Source of the DNA: Ailurus styani
Taxonomy: Eukaryota > Chordata > Mammalia > Carnivora > Ailuridae
NCBI GenBank assembly: GCA_002007465.1
Contig: LNAC01000035.1
Coordinates: 6,266,158-6,330,157, forward strand
Length of the DNA stretch: 64,000 nucleotides
Reading direction: 5' to 3'
The notes beneath the pieces are model-generated. The model worked only from the letters and a program-made list of their open reading frames with translations, did not search any database and was not told where the DNA came from. The position numbers and the translations under genes are program-made. Shown piece by piece: positions 50,223-61,209 of the stretch (within the stretch, counting starts at the first letter, position 1; every line of letters begins with the position of its first letter).

Positions 50223-50699
50223 AAAGAATAAGGATATTTATTATCTCACATAAGGAATCATCCAGAGCGAGGGCATCACCAGTGTTAGCTCAACACTGAC
50301 ATCTCTTTGCTTTCCATTTTCACATTTATCACACTCTGCATGCTGATTGCTGTGCATTTTCACAAGAAGACATGACAATATGTTGCTAAGGAGGCATAGC
50401 TGCTTTTTCTGCACCTCTTGTTTAAGGGCTAAGAAACTAACTTTCTGCAGCACTCCCAGCAGACCTCCTTCTTGTCTCATTTGCCAAGACTGCATCCCTA
50501 GGTCATTCCAAGACCATTTATAGGTGAGGACAATGGATTACTGTGATTGGCTTAGACTGATCATGATTTGTCTGTTGTAGTGGAAGGGGTCCACACCCAC
50601 GAGGCAGATGGCTTCTTCACGCTTGACCCAAGTCAGGGTTCTGGTACTGAGAAAAGGGGCGTGGTTGAGTGGGCAACCCAAACTCTCTTTTACATAGCA

Positions 50700-50840
50700 T
50701 CTGTCAGATATCATTCTAAAAGTCACTTTGCATACTTGAGCTCATGCATCCTTACGTGTCCAGGCATATTTTATCATCATATTTTGCAGGTGAAGCTCAG
50801 CGATGTTGGGTAACTTGCTGAAGGTTGTAGAGCTAGGACA
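50700..50840 (-). mobile_element. MIR fragment
   Basis: 'AGATATCATTCTAAAAGTCA', 'TTTTGCAGGTGAAGCTCAG' and 'AGGTTGTAGAGCTAGGACAT' in antisense MIR order. Confidence 0.5.
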
Positions 50841-50929
50841 TGGTAAGATCCCAGTGGGGACCCGCCATCTCTGGGTGTCCTGTTTGTGGGTCAGTGGTGG
50901 TTTAAGAAATGGGCTGCAAAATTTGGCCA

Positions 50930-51640
50930 TGAATGTTCATAGCAGCATTATGCTTAAGAGTCAAAAGGTAGAAACAACCTAAAGGTCCATCAACTGGTGA
51001 ATGAATAAACAAAATACGGCACATCCATATAATTTAATTATGACTGGTCATAAAAAGGAATGAAATTCTGATACAGGTTTCAACATGGATGAACCTGGAA
51101 AACATGATGCTAAGTAAAAGAAACCAATCACAAAAGACTACGTACGTGATTTCATTTATATGAAATGTGCAGAAAAAGCAAATCTATGGAAACTGAAAGT
51201 AGATTCATGTTTTTCAGGGGGTGGATGGAGGGGCAGGGACAGTGATAACTAAAGGGTACGGGGTTTCTTCTTGGGATGATGAAAATGTTCTAAAATTGAG
51301 TATGGTGGCAGGTTGCACAACTTCGTGAAAATACTAAAAATTATTCAATTATATATTTTATTTTATCTTTAAAGATTTTATTTATTTATTTGAGAGAGAG
51401 AGAGAGTGAGAGAGAACATGAGAGGGGAGAAGGTCAGAAGGAGAAGCAGACTCCCCATAGAACTGGGAACCCGATGTGGGACTCGATCCCAGGACTCCGG
51501 GATCATGACCTGAGCCAAAGGCAGTTGCATAACCAACTGAGCCACCCAGGTGCCCTCAATTATATATTTTAAATGAGTGAATCATGTGACATATAAATTA
51601 TGTCTTACTAAAACTTACTAAAGAAATGGCTGCAAATGAT
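50930..51640 (+). mobile_element. L1M-type LINE 3' end, split by a SINE
   Basis: 'ATGTTCATAGCAGCATTATG', 'AACAACCTAAAGGTCCATCA', 'ATGGATGAACCTGGAAAACA', 'ATGATTTCATTTATATGAAA'-like text, 'GGGATGATGAAAATGTTCTA', 'AATACTAAAAATTATTCAAT', then, after the SINE, 'AAATTATGTCTTAC'. A clear old L1 3' end in sense orientation. Confidence 0.85.
51361..51555 (-). mobile_element. CAN-SINE inside the L1 3' end
   Basis: Antisense; perfect 16-bp duplication TCAATTATATATTTTA at 51345-51360 and 51556-51571. Confidence 0.97.
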
Positions 51641-51659
51641 TTAAAAAGTGCTGCTATGG

Positions 51660-51853
51660 GGGGGCGCCTGGGTGACTCAGAGGGTTAAGCATCTGCCTTC
51701 AGCTCAGGTCGTGATCTCAGGGTCCTGGGATAGAGCCCCGCATTGGGCTCTCTGCTCAGTGGGGAGCCTGCTTCCCCCTTTCCCTCTGCCTGCCTCTCTG
51801 CCTACTTGTGATCTCTCTCTCTGTCAAATAAATAAATAAAATCTTAAAAAAAA
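51660..51853 (+). mobile_element. CAN-SINE with 17-bp target-site duplication
   Basis: Sense copy; perfect AAAAAGTGCTGCTATGG at 51643-51659 and 51854-51870. Lies 104 bp from the preceding SINE in head-to-head orientation. Confidence 0.97.
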
Positions 51854-51879
51854 AAAAAGTGCTGCTATGGAAAGCTGGG

Positions 51880-52370
51880 TCTACGTCCCCAGCCCTTGAA
51901 TCTAACTGGGTTTGACTGCTTTGACCAACAGTGTATGATGGAAGGGACAATATGTGACAATATGTGACTTCTGAGTCTGGGCTTTTTAGCAGCGTCTGCC
52001 TGGCTTTCCCTAGACACAGGTTCTTGGGACTGTTCTTGGGACGGAGTTCTCACTCAGAACTCAGTGCTGTTACGAAGGCCAAGTCATACTGAAAGGCCAC
52101 ATATAAGTGCTCCGGGGGACACTCCCAGTTAAACTTGTCCTTCAGCCATTCAGAGCCATTCATTCAGGAGCCAGACATGTGAGTAAAGGAGCCTCTAGGT
52201 GATTCCAGTCTTCAGCCGTCATAGTCTCCCCACTCTCCAGACATCATGTTCAGATATAAACCATTTCTTCGTGCCCTGTCCAAATTCCTGGCCCCCGGAA
52301 GGCATAAGCATAATAAAAAATGTTGTTTTATATTACCAATCTGGAGTGGCTTGTTGTGCAGCAACAGATA
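51880..52370 (+). mobile_element. MaLR (MLT1-like) LTR relic
   Basis: 'TTTGACTGCTTTGACCAACA', 'TGAAAGGCCACATATAAGTG', 'GGAGCCAGACATGTGAGTAA', 'GTTGTTTTATATTACCAATC', 'GTTGTGCAGCAACAGATAA': the ordered landmarks of an MLT1-type LTR. Confidence 0.7.
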
Positions 52371-52824
52371 AGCAGAGTCACCTTTCTACCCCCAGCTGTA
52401 CAACCCTTATCTCTGTTCCATCTGTTCCCACAGGTCTCGTAGGAGTCCTTCATCCGGGTGCCCTGGAGAGACAGATGGTTCTCCGAACTGGGGAACGCGG
52501 TCTTTCTTTTCCCCTTCACCCCATTCTTCTCTGAGGGTGTTTCCCTCACATTACACACGGTTAAAGATTTCACCTGCAGGTTCAAATTTCTGTTTTAATC
52601 CCTGGAACACCTGCACTGACACCCGTTTGCCCGACTCTGGGAATTGGAAAAAGGGCTCAGCTTTGTATAGATTTGCATTCCTTTTACATAAATTTGCAGG
52701 AACCTCAGTTACCCTCTGTCTCTCTATCTCTCTCCCTCTTGCCCAGGCCTCTCTCTGAGCTCCTGGTCTCCAGACCCAACTGCCTGCCAAGCCACTCCCT
52801 GCCACTCTGTGACGTCCTACGGTA

Positions 52825-53995
52825 CCTTGAAATCTTGTGTCCGCAAGCAAACACTTCACCTTCCCTTGGAAACAAGCTCCTCCTCCCGTGTCCTCCGGCT
52901 CCGAAGAAGGAAAACCATCCTTCCAGTTACCGGAGCCAGAAACCTAGAAATCATTCTTCTCTTCCTGTACTCACTCCTGGATCTTCTCATCCGTTTCTTG
53001 GGTTTTAAACATCACCTGTACGCTGATGACTCCTGAATTTTTGTCTTTGGCCCTCGCCTCTTCTCCGAATTTCTTCCCAGTGTGTCCACCTGCCTGCTGG
53101 ACACCCACGTGGGCACCTGAAAGGTATCTTGAACCCAGCACGGCCCACCTCAACTCTTGGTCCCCTGCCACGGATCTGGTTCCCAGGAGGCCTTCGCCTT
53201 CTCAGAAAACGTCGACTCCGTTCCGCTAGCACAGGCCACAGATGTTGGACTCACTCTTGACTCCTCTTGCTGACTCCTCCATTCAAAGTACATTCAGAAT
53301 CCAACACTGCTCAGTGTGACTCTACTACTCCGAAACCACTGTCATCTCTCCGCCAGATTATTGCAAAGGCCTCCTAACTGGTCCCCTGCTTTCAACTTTG
53401 CCTGTATCCATCTCTCACACAGCAGCCTCAGTGATCCTTTTAAAATGAAGGTCAAGCCTGTCACTTGCTTGAAACCTCCGCCGGCTTCCCATCTCACTCA
53501 GAACGACAGTCCAAGTCCTGACAGTGGCCGACTTGCCTCCCTGATCCCATCCACTGCTGTTTCCCCGCCCGCCCTCTCTGCCACCACCCTGGCCTCCTTG
53601 CTCTTCTCTGACACCCAAGATGCTCTTGTCACAAAGTCTTTGCGATGGCTCTCTCCTGTGCAAGGAATGGTTTGGCTCAAGATACACACACAGCTGCTTC
53701 CCTCGTTTCCTTTCACCTCTGCGCAAATGTTTCCAAAGGACGGGGCCTTCCCTCGTGGCCCTCCACCCCACTCGGGTGCTCTCTATCTCCCTCATCCGGC
53801 TTTGCTCTTCTCTCGAACACTCAACACCTGACGCATCAGGCACTGACCTGTTGATTCCCCAGTCTCTTTCCAGTTGGAAGGAAGCTCGTTCAGCTTGGGG
53901 ATTGACCTGTCCTGTGCATCCTCGGTTCCCAGAACAGCTCCAGGAACACGGGTCGGTACCTTAACAGTCATCTGTGGAATGAAGGAATGAATGGA
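52825..53995 (+). mobile_element. LINE L2, long fragment(s)
   Basis: 'CCTGTACGCTGATGACTCCT', 'TATTGCAAAGGCCTCCTAAC', 'CACAGCAGCCTCAGTGATCC', 'TTCCCATCTCACTCAGAACG', 'GAACACGGGTCGGTACCTTA' and 'TGAAGGAATGAATG'. The first 130 bp repeat a later L2 landmark, so two copies may be joined. A 171-codon frame at 53316-53831 is L2-derived noise. Confidence 0.8.
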
Positions 53996-54394
53996 TCTTC
54001 CTTTGCACGCATTCAATCAGTCACAAAGTTATTTCTATGCTTGTCCGTACCTGCTGCCTCCTGCACTCCCCACCCCCCTGCCGCCCCATCAACGCCCTGG
54101 TTGAGACCTCACCTTCTGCCCCCTCGACCCCGGCAATTGTTTACTGACCTGACCTGCATCCCTCCCTCCGCTCCTCATCCATCTAGGCTCTTGCCACAGT
54201 TATTTAAAACATTAATTTGGATTATTTTCCCCCAATGCCAAAGTCACACATGTTGCTAATGGAAAACTTAGAAGACATAGATCCATGTAAAAGGAGGGGA
54301 AAAAATCTCCACCCATATTTCTTCCATTTAGAGACAAACACTATTTACATTTTGATGTGTTTTCTTGCTGGCCTTTTCTCGTGCACTAGCTATT

Positions 54395-54602
54395 TTTTTT
54401 TTAATTTTTAAAGGTTTTTAAAATTTATTTATTTGACAGAGAATGAGACAGCAAGAGAGGGAACACAAGCAAAGGGAATGGTAGAGGGAAAAGCAAGCTC
54501 CCCACTGAGCAGGGAGCCCGATGTGGGGCTGGATGCCAGGACCCTGGGATCATGACCTGAGACGAAGGCAGACATTTAACGACTAAGCCCCCCAGGCGCC
54601 CT
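54395..54602 (-). mobile_element. CAN-SINE with 14-bp target-site duplication
   Basis: Antisense, somewhat diverged; GTGCACTAGCTATT at 54381-54394 and 54603-54616. It sits in an older AT-rich repeat. Confidence 0.95.
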
Positions 54603-54744
54603 GTGCACTAGCTATTATGGTTTTGTTGTTGTTGTTGTTTGTTTGTTTTTTACAGATAGCCGTGCTTCTGCGGACTCCCCAGATGAACACTGTCTTTGGA
54701 AAAAACTGACAAGCAGAGCAGCTAATCTTCAAATTTGCTGGCTA

Positions 54745-54890
54745 ACTTAAAGCATCAGGTTTAACCTACGCCCTCAGGTGCCTCACCTGTAAAATGGGAA
54801 TGATATCAGTGCCTCCCTCGCTGGTAGGTGGCGAGGATTAAATCTGGAAAGTGACCCTGCTAAATGCTCAGCGTTAAGCACCCCTCTTGC
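54745..54890 (+). mobile_element. MIR
   Basis: 'GCCTCACCTGTAAAATGGGA', 'GCGAGGATTAAATCTGGAAA', 'TGCTAAATGCTCAGCG'. Confidence 0.75.
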
Positions 54891-54899
54891 GGGTTCCGT

Positions 54900-55075
54900 G
54901 TCGGCGGCTGACTGCTTCTGCGTTCCAGGCACCACTCGGAAGACAGGGACGCCAAGCCGAGCATCACATGCGCTAACTCCTGTAATCCTCGCCTCCTCCC
55001 CAGAGGTAGGTGTGGTTCTGATTTACCGCGGTGAGCTAAAGAAGCTTCGGCGGTTTTACAAAGGGAAGGAAAAGC
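54900..55075 (-). mobile_element. MIR, CpG-rich copy
   Basis: 'GCGTTCCAGGCACCACTCGG', 'CTCCTGTAATCCTCGCCTCC', 'GGTGAGCTAAAGAAGC': antisense MIR, with unusually many CpGs kept. Confidence 0.5.
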
Positions 55076-55149
55076 AGAGTTGGGGGTGGCTCCCTCCAGC
55101 TTACGGCAAGCAGTCCAATGCTCCCGCCATCTGGGGGGATACATGATGT

Positions 55150-55400
55150 TAAAGGCAGTCGCTGGTGCTCCCCAAGCCTTACTGTCCGTTGGGCCGGGCG
55201 CGAAGTGTTTGCACGCTCAGGCATTCCTCCCACAGCTCCGTGCAAAGCTTGATGGATCAATTAGGCAACGCAATTTGCATCCCGCGGCTTGCGATTGGTT
55301 AGACAGCCCTGCAAGGGGAAAGCAGCCTGAAAGCCGAGGCTGCGGCTGCTGGCTGGGTCTCGCTTTGTTTATCTTAACAATGGTGTCTCCTCAAGGTGTG
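55150..55400. promoter_or_regulatory. Candidate enhancer: clustered homeobox/octamer/CCAAT/FOX/GATA/SOX motifs
   Basis: Unique-looking block with CAATTAG (about 55259), a perfect octamer ATTTGCAT (55273-55280), GATTGGTT (about 55292), TTGTTTATCTT (about 55366) combining forkhead and GATA cores, and AACAATGG (55376-55383), a SOX core. Flanking DNA is repeats, yet this block is not. The function is inference from motif clustering. Confidence 0.35.
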
Positions 55401-55624
55401 TTGCGGATAGAAATGGGAAGGCTGGTACTCCGGAGGAAAATCTAGATGCCATCAAGCCCGGGGATGCTCAGGGACGTTTAACATTCCCGGCCGAACACCT
55501 ACTGCGATGACAAACACCTTTATTATTGAAATAGCAGCAAGAAGAACGACTTTGCAGTCGCCAGCCTGAAGATCCCTAACCCAGCCACGTTTTCATGTGT
55601 GTTTATGTTTCATTTCAAAACAAC

Positions 55625-55860
55625 CCGATAAAAATAACAGCATTCACTAACATTTATCGAGCTTACATTATGTCAGGCCTGGGCTGAGAGCTTTGTAATT
55701 AAGCTTTACCACGACTCTGTTATTGGCTCCATTTTGCAGATGGGGAAACCGAGGCACAAAGAGATGATGCCGTTGCTCATTGTCCCACAGCCAGAAGGAG
55801 GCAGAGCCAGGCTCCCAGCACGTGCACTGCGGCTCAAGCCAGAAACCTCGCCTGCTGTGC
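55625..55860 (-). mobile_element. MIR
   Basis: 'TTATCGAGCTTACATTATGT', 'CCATTTTGCAGATGGGGAAA', 'CCGAGGCACAAAGAGATGAT', 'GAAGGAGGCAGAGCCAGGCT'. Confidence 0.8.
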
Positions 55861-56094
55861 TGTACTGCCCTGTGGAGAGCTAGAGGTTTCTCAGCTGCCG
55901 TAGGATGGTCCAAGAGGCCACCTTCTCTCATTTTGTCATCCTGACAATCCCAGGGGACAGGTACCATTATTTTTGCTGGTTTCCAATGAGAGCAGGGCAT
56001 AGAGATATCAAGCAAATTGCCTTTGAAGAGTCACACAGCCAGCAAATGACAGCCTGTGCCCAAAATGACACTAACCAAGTCCAAAGCCCTGCAC

Positions 56095-56330
56095 CTCCCT
56101 GCCTGGGTCAAGTTTCCCTGCCATTTCCTCTCGTGGCATCGGTGCCAGTCCGTCCACGACCGATCACGGCTGTGGCTGCCCACACACCTGTCTGGTTATC
56201 ACACTGCCTCCCTCGTTAGGGGGTAAACTCTGGGAGGGCAGGGTCCATGTCAAGTTTTGCTCATTGTTGGTCCCCACTACAAAGTAGGTGCCCAATTAAT
56301 ATTTGTGGATTGATAAGTGAACGATGGATC
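56095..56330 (+). mobile_element. LINE L2 3' end
   Basis: 'AACTCTGGGAGGGCAGGGTC', 'CTACAAAGTAGGTGCCCAAT', 'TAATATTTGTGGATTGATAA': sense L2 terminus. Confidence 0.75.
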
Positions 56331-57160
56331 CTGTTGGAGGCACTGAGCTTGACCCGGGGGACACAGGACATGTAGCTCAGCTCCCCCAGGCCTACTGAGG
56401 CAGTTTCTAAGGATCAGGGCATTAGGCTCAGTCTGTCTGTCCTGATCTCGGGGGTCATAGAATGATCTTAGCTCCTGAATCCAAGCAGGCAGGGAAATGG
56501 GATTATCTTTACTGTCCAGGGCTTGGATCCAGGTTGTTGGAGTCACAAGTAATGGTAATGGTCTGGCCAAGTCTCTTCCCCTTTCTCCCTTGATGGAAAG
56601 GCTTATTTTATCTGGGTCCTGTCACACTGAGGCCAAGCACTCAGGGAAAAAGCCCCTTCTCAGCCCTGGCTTAGCCAATAATGATGATTATATTCCCTTT
56701 GCCAGGATTGGTTTAGTGAAAAGTATGTGATTTAATCCTGGCCAATGGACCTGAGGGGAAGTCTGATAGGGAGGCTTTCACTAAAAGCTTTCTACTTTTA
56801 AAGATGCATAGGAGGAAATGCCTTTCTCAGTAAACATTATCATGTCTATGAATGATGGCAGGCCCTGCTGCATCCATCTTGTGACTACGAGGCAAGACTT
56901 TGCCAACAGGGGAAGGATGCTGACACCGCTTTGAAGACATCATTGAGCCACTGAATTTCCTACCTGTAGAACTCCTCTCCATTGTTAAGTATGAAAATGA
57001 ACTCCTTATGGATTAAATCATATTTAGTTGGAGTTTCTGTTCCTTGCTGCTCAAAGCCTCCTGACTGGCATACGGGAAGCCTCTGACTCCTGTGGCATTT
57101 GTCTAGTTGTTCAGCTGCATCTCCACATTTTGGTTCCTAATTTGAGGCACGGTGGAGACT
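56331..57160. other. Intergenic, decayed repeat
   Basis: 'TTAATCCTGGCCAATGGACC' and 'GTGACTACGAGGCAAGACTT' at 56640-56960 hint at an old LTR-like repeat. No gene. Confidence 0.4.
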
Positions 57161-57164
57161 GGAA

Positions 57165-57310
57165 ACTAACATTTGTGAGGTTCCTACTGCAAATGCATTG
57201 TTTCATCTCTTGCACTCAATAACTACAGGTGTGGTAGGTTCTCTTACTCTCCGTTTATCAATAAGGAAACTGAAGTGCAGTCAGGTAAAGTGACTTGGCC
57301 AGGGCCACAC
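57165..57310 (-). mobile_element. MIR
   Basis: 'GTTTATCAATAAGGAAACTG', 'AAGTGACTTGGCCAGGGCCA', 'CACACAGCTTGGC'. Confidence 0.75.
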
Positions 57311-57715
57311 AGCTTGGCTCCCCATTGCCCATTGGATAAAACCCAAACTTATTGCTATGGCATTCAACGCCCTTCAGGATCCTTGGTCCCCTTCTACCCT
57401 CTTCCTCCCCATCAGGCTCCAAGCTCTAGTCAGACTGACCATCCTTCATTCTCCCCGGTGTGCCCATTGCACATGTTGATCCCTCTGCATGGGACCTATT
57501 TCCTTTCAGCCTGACTTGTCACCCCTTAAGCACTGGGCTGGTTGTCACATTCTCCCAGAAGGCTTTCTTGATCACTCAAGCCGGCTCACCTCTCCACTGC
57601 ACACCCTCAGTGCCCTGAACTTCCCTCCCTTCCCCTCTCACACTTTATTGTCATTGCCTGGAGTCACGTCTGTCTTCCCATGAGACTGGGAGTTTCAGGA
57701 GGTTTAACACAGCAG
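57310..57715 (+). mobile_element. LINE L2 fragment
   Basis: 'GGCATTCAACGCCCTTCAGG', 'GACCATCCTTCATTCTCCCC', 'CCCAGAAGGCTTTCTTGATC', 'CATGAGACTGGGAGTTTCAG'. Confidence 0.75.
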
Positions 57716-57716
57716 T

Positions 57717-58110
57717 ATGAACCAATGGTCAAAAGCGTGGGCTCTGGCAGCTTAACTCCCAGCTCCATCACTTCCTAGCTATGTGACTATAGTGCACCAC
57801 TTTTTTAAAGATTTTGCTTATTTATTTGAGAGAATGAGAGAGAGAGTGAGTTGGGGGAGTGGAGGAGGGAGAAGCAGGACTCGATCCCAGGCCCCGGGGG
57901 TCATGACCTGAGCCAAAGACAGATGTTTAACTGACTGAGCCACCCAGGAATCCCTATGGCACATCATTTTCTCTCTCTGTGCCTGTGTCACTCCCCATAA
58001 GATAGGACTATTCAATAGGTCCTATCTTGTATGATCGTTGTGAGGACTAAATGAGTTCATTCATGTAAAATAATTAGAAGAGTGCCTGGCACATAGCAAG
58101 TATGACTAGA
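57717..58110 (+). mobile_element. MIR split by a CAN-SINE
   Basis: Left half 57717-57799 ('GCGTGGGCTCTGGCAGCTTA', 'CTAGCTATGTGACTATAGTG') and right half 57954-58110 ('GTTGTGAGGACTAAATGAGT', 'GAAGAGTGCCTGGCACATAG'). Confidence 0.85.
57800..57953 (-). mobile_element. CAN-SINE inside a MIR
   Basis: Short antisense copy ending CTGAGCCACCCAGGAATCC. Its duplication is imperfect (TATAGTGCACCAC against TATGGCACATCA), so it is an older insertion. Confidence 0.9.
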
Positions 58111-58199
58111 TCCTGTTTATTTTTATTTTCTGTGTACCCAAAGCACTTGGCACCTACCAGACATTTAGCAAGTATTTGTTGAATAAAGGAATGGAGCAG

Positions 58200-58636
58200 T
58201 TGTGATGGTTAATGTTGAACTTGACTGGGCCACAGGATGCCCAGAGATGTAGCTAACATTTCTGGGTGTGGCCATGAGGTGTTTCTGGAGGAGATGAGCA
58301 TGTGAGTTGGTAGACTGAGTAAAGCAGATTGCCCTCCCCAGGGCAGGTGGGCATCATGGAACCAGTGGAGGATCTGGATAGAACAAAAAGGTGGGGGGAG
58401 GGCGAACTCACCGCCTGAATGCTTGCAGGAGCTTTGGTCTTCTCTGGTACGGGGGTCCCAGAAGGGTGGTCTTCTCTGGCACGGGGGTTCTTCCCACACG
58501 GGCACTGACACCAGCAGCTGGCCTGGATCTTGGGCCTTTGGGCTTGGACTTAACTATACCACCAGCTTTTGTGGGTCTCCAGCTAATCATGGGACTTCTG
58601 TCTCCATGATTTCATATGAGCCAACTCCTATAATAA

Positions 58637-58693
<57 letters not shown>

Positions 58694-58740
58694 TATCTGT
58701 CTATCATTGGTTCTGTTCCTCTGGAGAACCCTAATACAGC
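58200..58740 (+). mobile_element. Ancient interspersed repeat with internal (TCTA)13
   Basis: 'TGTGATGGTTAATGTTGAAC', 'ACTTGACTGGGCCACAGGAT', 'TGGGCATCATGGAACCAGTG', 'TCTCCAGCTAATCATGGGAC', 'GGTTCTGTTCCTCTGGAGAA'. A familiar mammalian repeat whose family I do not name. The tetranucleotide run is at 58641-58692. Confidence 0.6.
58641..58692 (+). repeat. (TCTA)13 microsatellite
   Basis: Thirteen perfect tetranucleotide units, followed by TAT and a TCTG/TCTA remnant. Long and pure, so probably length-variable between individuals. Confidence 0.95.
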
Positions 58741-58794
58741 GGTGGAACTGAGACTACCCAGAACACAACCTCTTGGGCACTGATGCGTCCTGAA

Positions 58795-58995
58795 GTTAAA
58801 TGCTGCTGAGGCTCTTGAATCAGACACACCTGGCCTCAGATCCTGGCTGTGTGACCTTGAACAAGTTGCTTCACCTCACTGTGCTCCATGTCCTCATCTG
58901 TAAAATGAGGAAACCAGTCCCTACCATGGGAGATTGTTATGCCTGTGAGAGAGTCACCTGGCACGGAGCCCAGCATATAGTAGGGCTCAAATGCC
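58795..58995 (+). mobile_element. MIR, nearly full length
   Basis: 'CACCTGGCCTCAGATCCTGG', 'GTGTGACCTTGAACAAGTTG', 'GTCCTCATCTGTAAAATGAG', 'AGTCACCTGGCACGGAGCCC'. Confidence 0.9.
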
Positions 58996-58999
58996 TCAG

Positions 59000-61205
59000 T
59001 TCCCTTGCCCTCGCCCCATGTTATAATTTTTGCCAAGGGCCACATCAGAAGAAAGGATGTTAAGAAATTGGCTTCTGTCCACTTAAAATCTCGAAAGATA
59101 AAGTAGTCTTTGTGATTTAAAGACCCATTCCCTGCCCTGTGCTGTCCAGGCTCCTCCCCCACCATTCCAGGGCCCTTTGAACTTACTCAGCTCTGACAGG
59201 AAACGGACCCCCCACAGCAGAGAGATCGGAAGGAGCAGGCCCTCCCTGCCTGCTTCCCGCAGAGCCAGAGGAAGCAGGAGCAACACTGAGGAGTGGAGGC
59301 AGCCCCGGGTGAGCGCCGTGGCCCCCACGCTGGTCCCAAGTTGCCCCCCTTTCCCCCCGGCCCACGCCAGCTACCTGTGTGACCCTGACTGTGGTCTCCT
59401 CCTCTCAGGGCTCCAGTGGACCCATCTGTCCAATGAGGTTGGGCTCCACGACCTCTGCGGTCCCTTCCGGAGCAGGCATTCTGGGATGCAGGAAGTGGGA
59501 CCTCTTGGCTGCTAGGGAGATCAAACGGTGGCTTCCCAGAGGAGGCCCCACAGCTGCCTGCCCTCTGGAGCAGCTCCTGGCTTCCTGCTCTGCACGGAGC
59601 CTGCTGTGCAGCCCTGGGAACTGCGGAGGCCCCAGCCAAGGTCCAAGGTCAGACATTAGGCTTCCTCAACCGCCTCCCACTCCCATCCTCGGTCTGAAGT
59701 CATGGGCTTGAGATACTTGACTCCATTTTCCTCTGTCAGCCACCTGGGATGGCGGGACCATGCTGTGTATTGCTCAAGTTTAAATCCCAGGAAATGCCTG
59801 TGTGTGTCTTAGGACCCTGGGGAACTTCCCTCTTCACCCTTCTGGAACCCCTCAGGACTGTGCAGGGGTAAGGGATCCTATCCACACTCCTCAACTGGCC
59901 TTTGAGGCTCATCACACCTGCTTTGCCTGGCGTCCCAGCTTCCGGCTCCAGCCGGCTGACCTCTCCTTGCTCTGCTCAATGCCACTTCTACACCTTTATA
60001 GGTGCGCTCCTGCCCTGCACACCCTCTGCCTGGCCCCCCTACTCAAAGCCTGACCTAGGACAGGTGCTTTTCTAGGTCATCTTACTTCTTCCTGGCAAAC
60101 GCCTCTGAAGGAGACGTCCTTGCTGCCTTCGTTTTCCAGGAGAAGGAGGTAGACTGGGAAAGGCGAGGGGCCCTGCTGAAGGTCTCCGGGCAGCTCCAGC
60201 TGAGCCCCGGCTAGAAGCTGGCTTCCTTCCTCCACCTCCCATGCCCAGCCCACACTCTCTCCTCCCTGCTTCTATTGGTTAGGACTCTTGGGTTTGCATA
60301 GCACAGAAATCCAACCTGAAGAAGCTGAAGCCAAAAGGGAAGTTACTGATTTCTTAGAAAGATACCAGGGTTGACTTTAGAGAGGGACTCAGGAGCCGAA
60401 CTGTGGGCAGCAACACTGACTCTGCTACTTCCCACTGTGCAAGTGAGGACAGCTCTTAAGTGCTTTGGTCTTCCTGTCCACACGGCAGAGTTCTAGTGAC
60501 ACCTCCTTCACCAAGTTGCTGGGAAGGGTCAGTGAGTTAGGACAGTGACTGTAACCCACAATCAGAAAGGTATTTTATATCGTGACCCAGTATATACACA
60601 TAATATAAAACAGAAGCCACAAAACAATATTTACCCTTACCATGTGTGGTCTACTCTGATCATTTTTGTTGCAGTCTAGTCAAGTCTATTCTGTTTATTA
60701 CAAAATATCGGTACCAACTCCTTCAAATGATTTCACGGCCCCTCCACCTGCCGTGGGTTGTGGCTCGAGTTTGAAAATTATTAGTGTCTCTTAAGAGCTT
60801 AGCAAAGCGTCTGGTACAGAACATTAGCTACTTTTATCATGGTTGTTATTAATTGCAGACCGATCAAGACTAGAGAAGGACAGATTTGATTGTAGCAGGT
60901 AGCTGAGTGCAATCAGGAAGGGCTTTCTCTCTGGCCTCTGTCTCTCTCCTCTTCCTGTGTCAGCATCTCCTCCACACGCTTGGCCTTCCCCACTCATCGG
61001 AGCCAGGCTGCTCTCAGATGACATCAAGATAGCGCTCCCACTGGAAAGAAGAATGCTTTCCTCTTCCCCATCTCTTGCTTCACCAACGATCATAGCTAAC
61101 ATCTATTGAGTGCTAATGAGGGCCAGACACTCTTCTAAATCTTGACCCTATTCTCTAACTCAGTCTCATGACAGCCTGGAGTCCACGGCAGAGATTGGCT
61201 GGATG
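59000..61205. other. Intergenic, no gene recognised
   Basis: GC-rich at 59.1-59.7 kb with overlapping frames on both strands (up to 150 codons on minus), none with recognisable domains. L2-like text occurs at about 59880-60060 and MIR-like text at about 60040-60230. No splice or coding pattern that I trust. Confidence 0.5.
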
Positions 61206-61209
61206 CTCA

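Noticed and set aside
53316..53831. 171-codon plus-strand frame
   Set aside because: It lies entirely in L2-derived DNA and in the wrong frame for any LINE protein I recognise.
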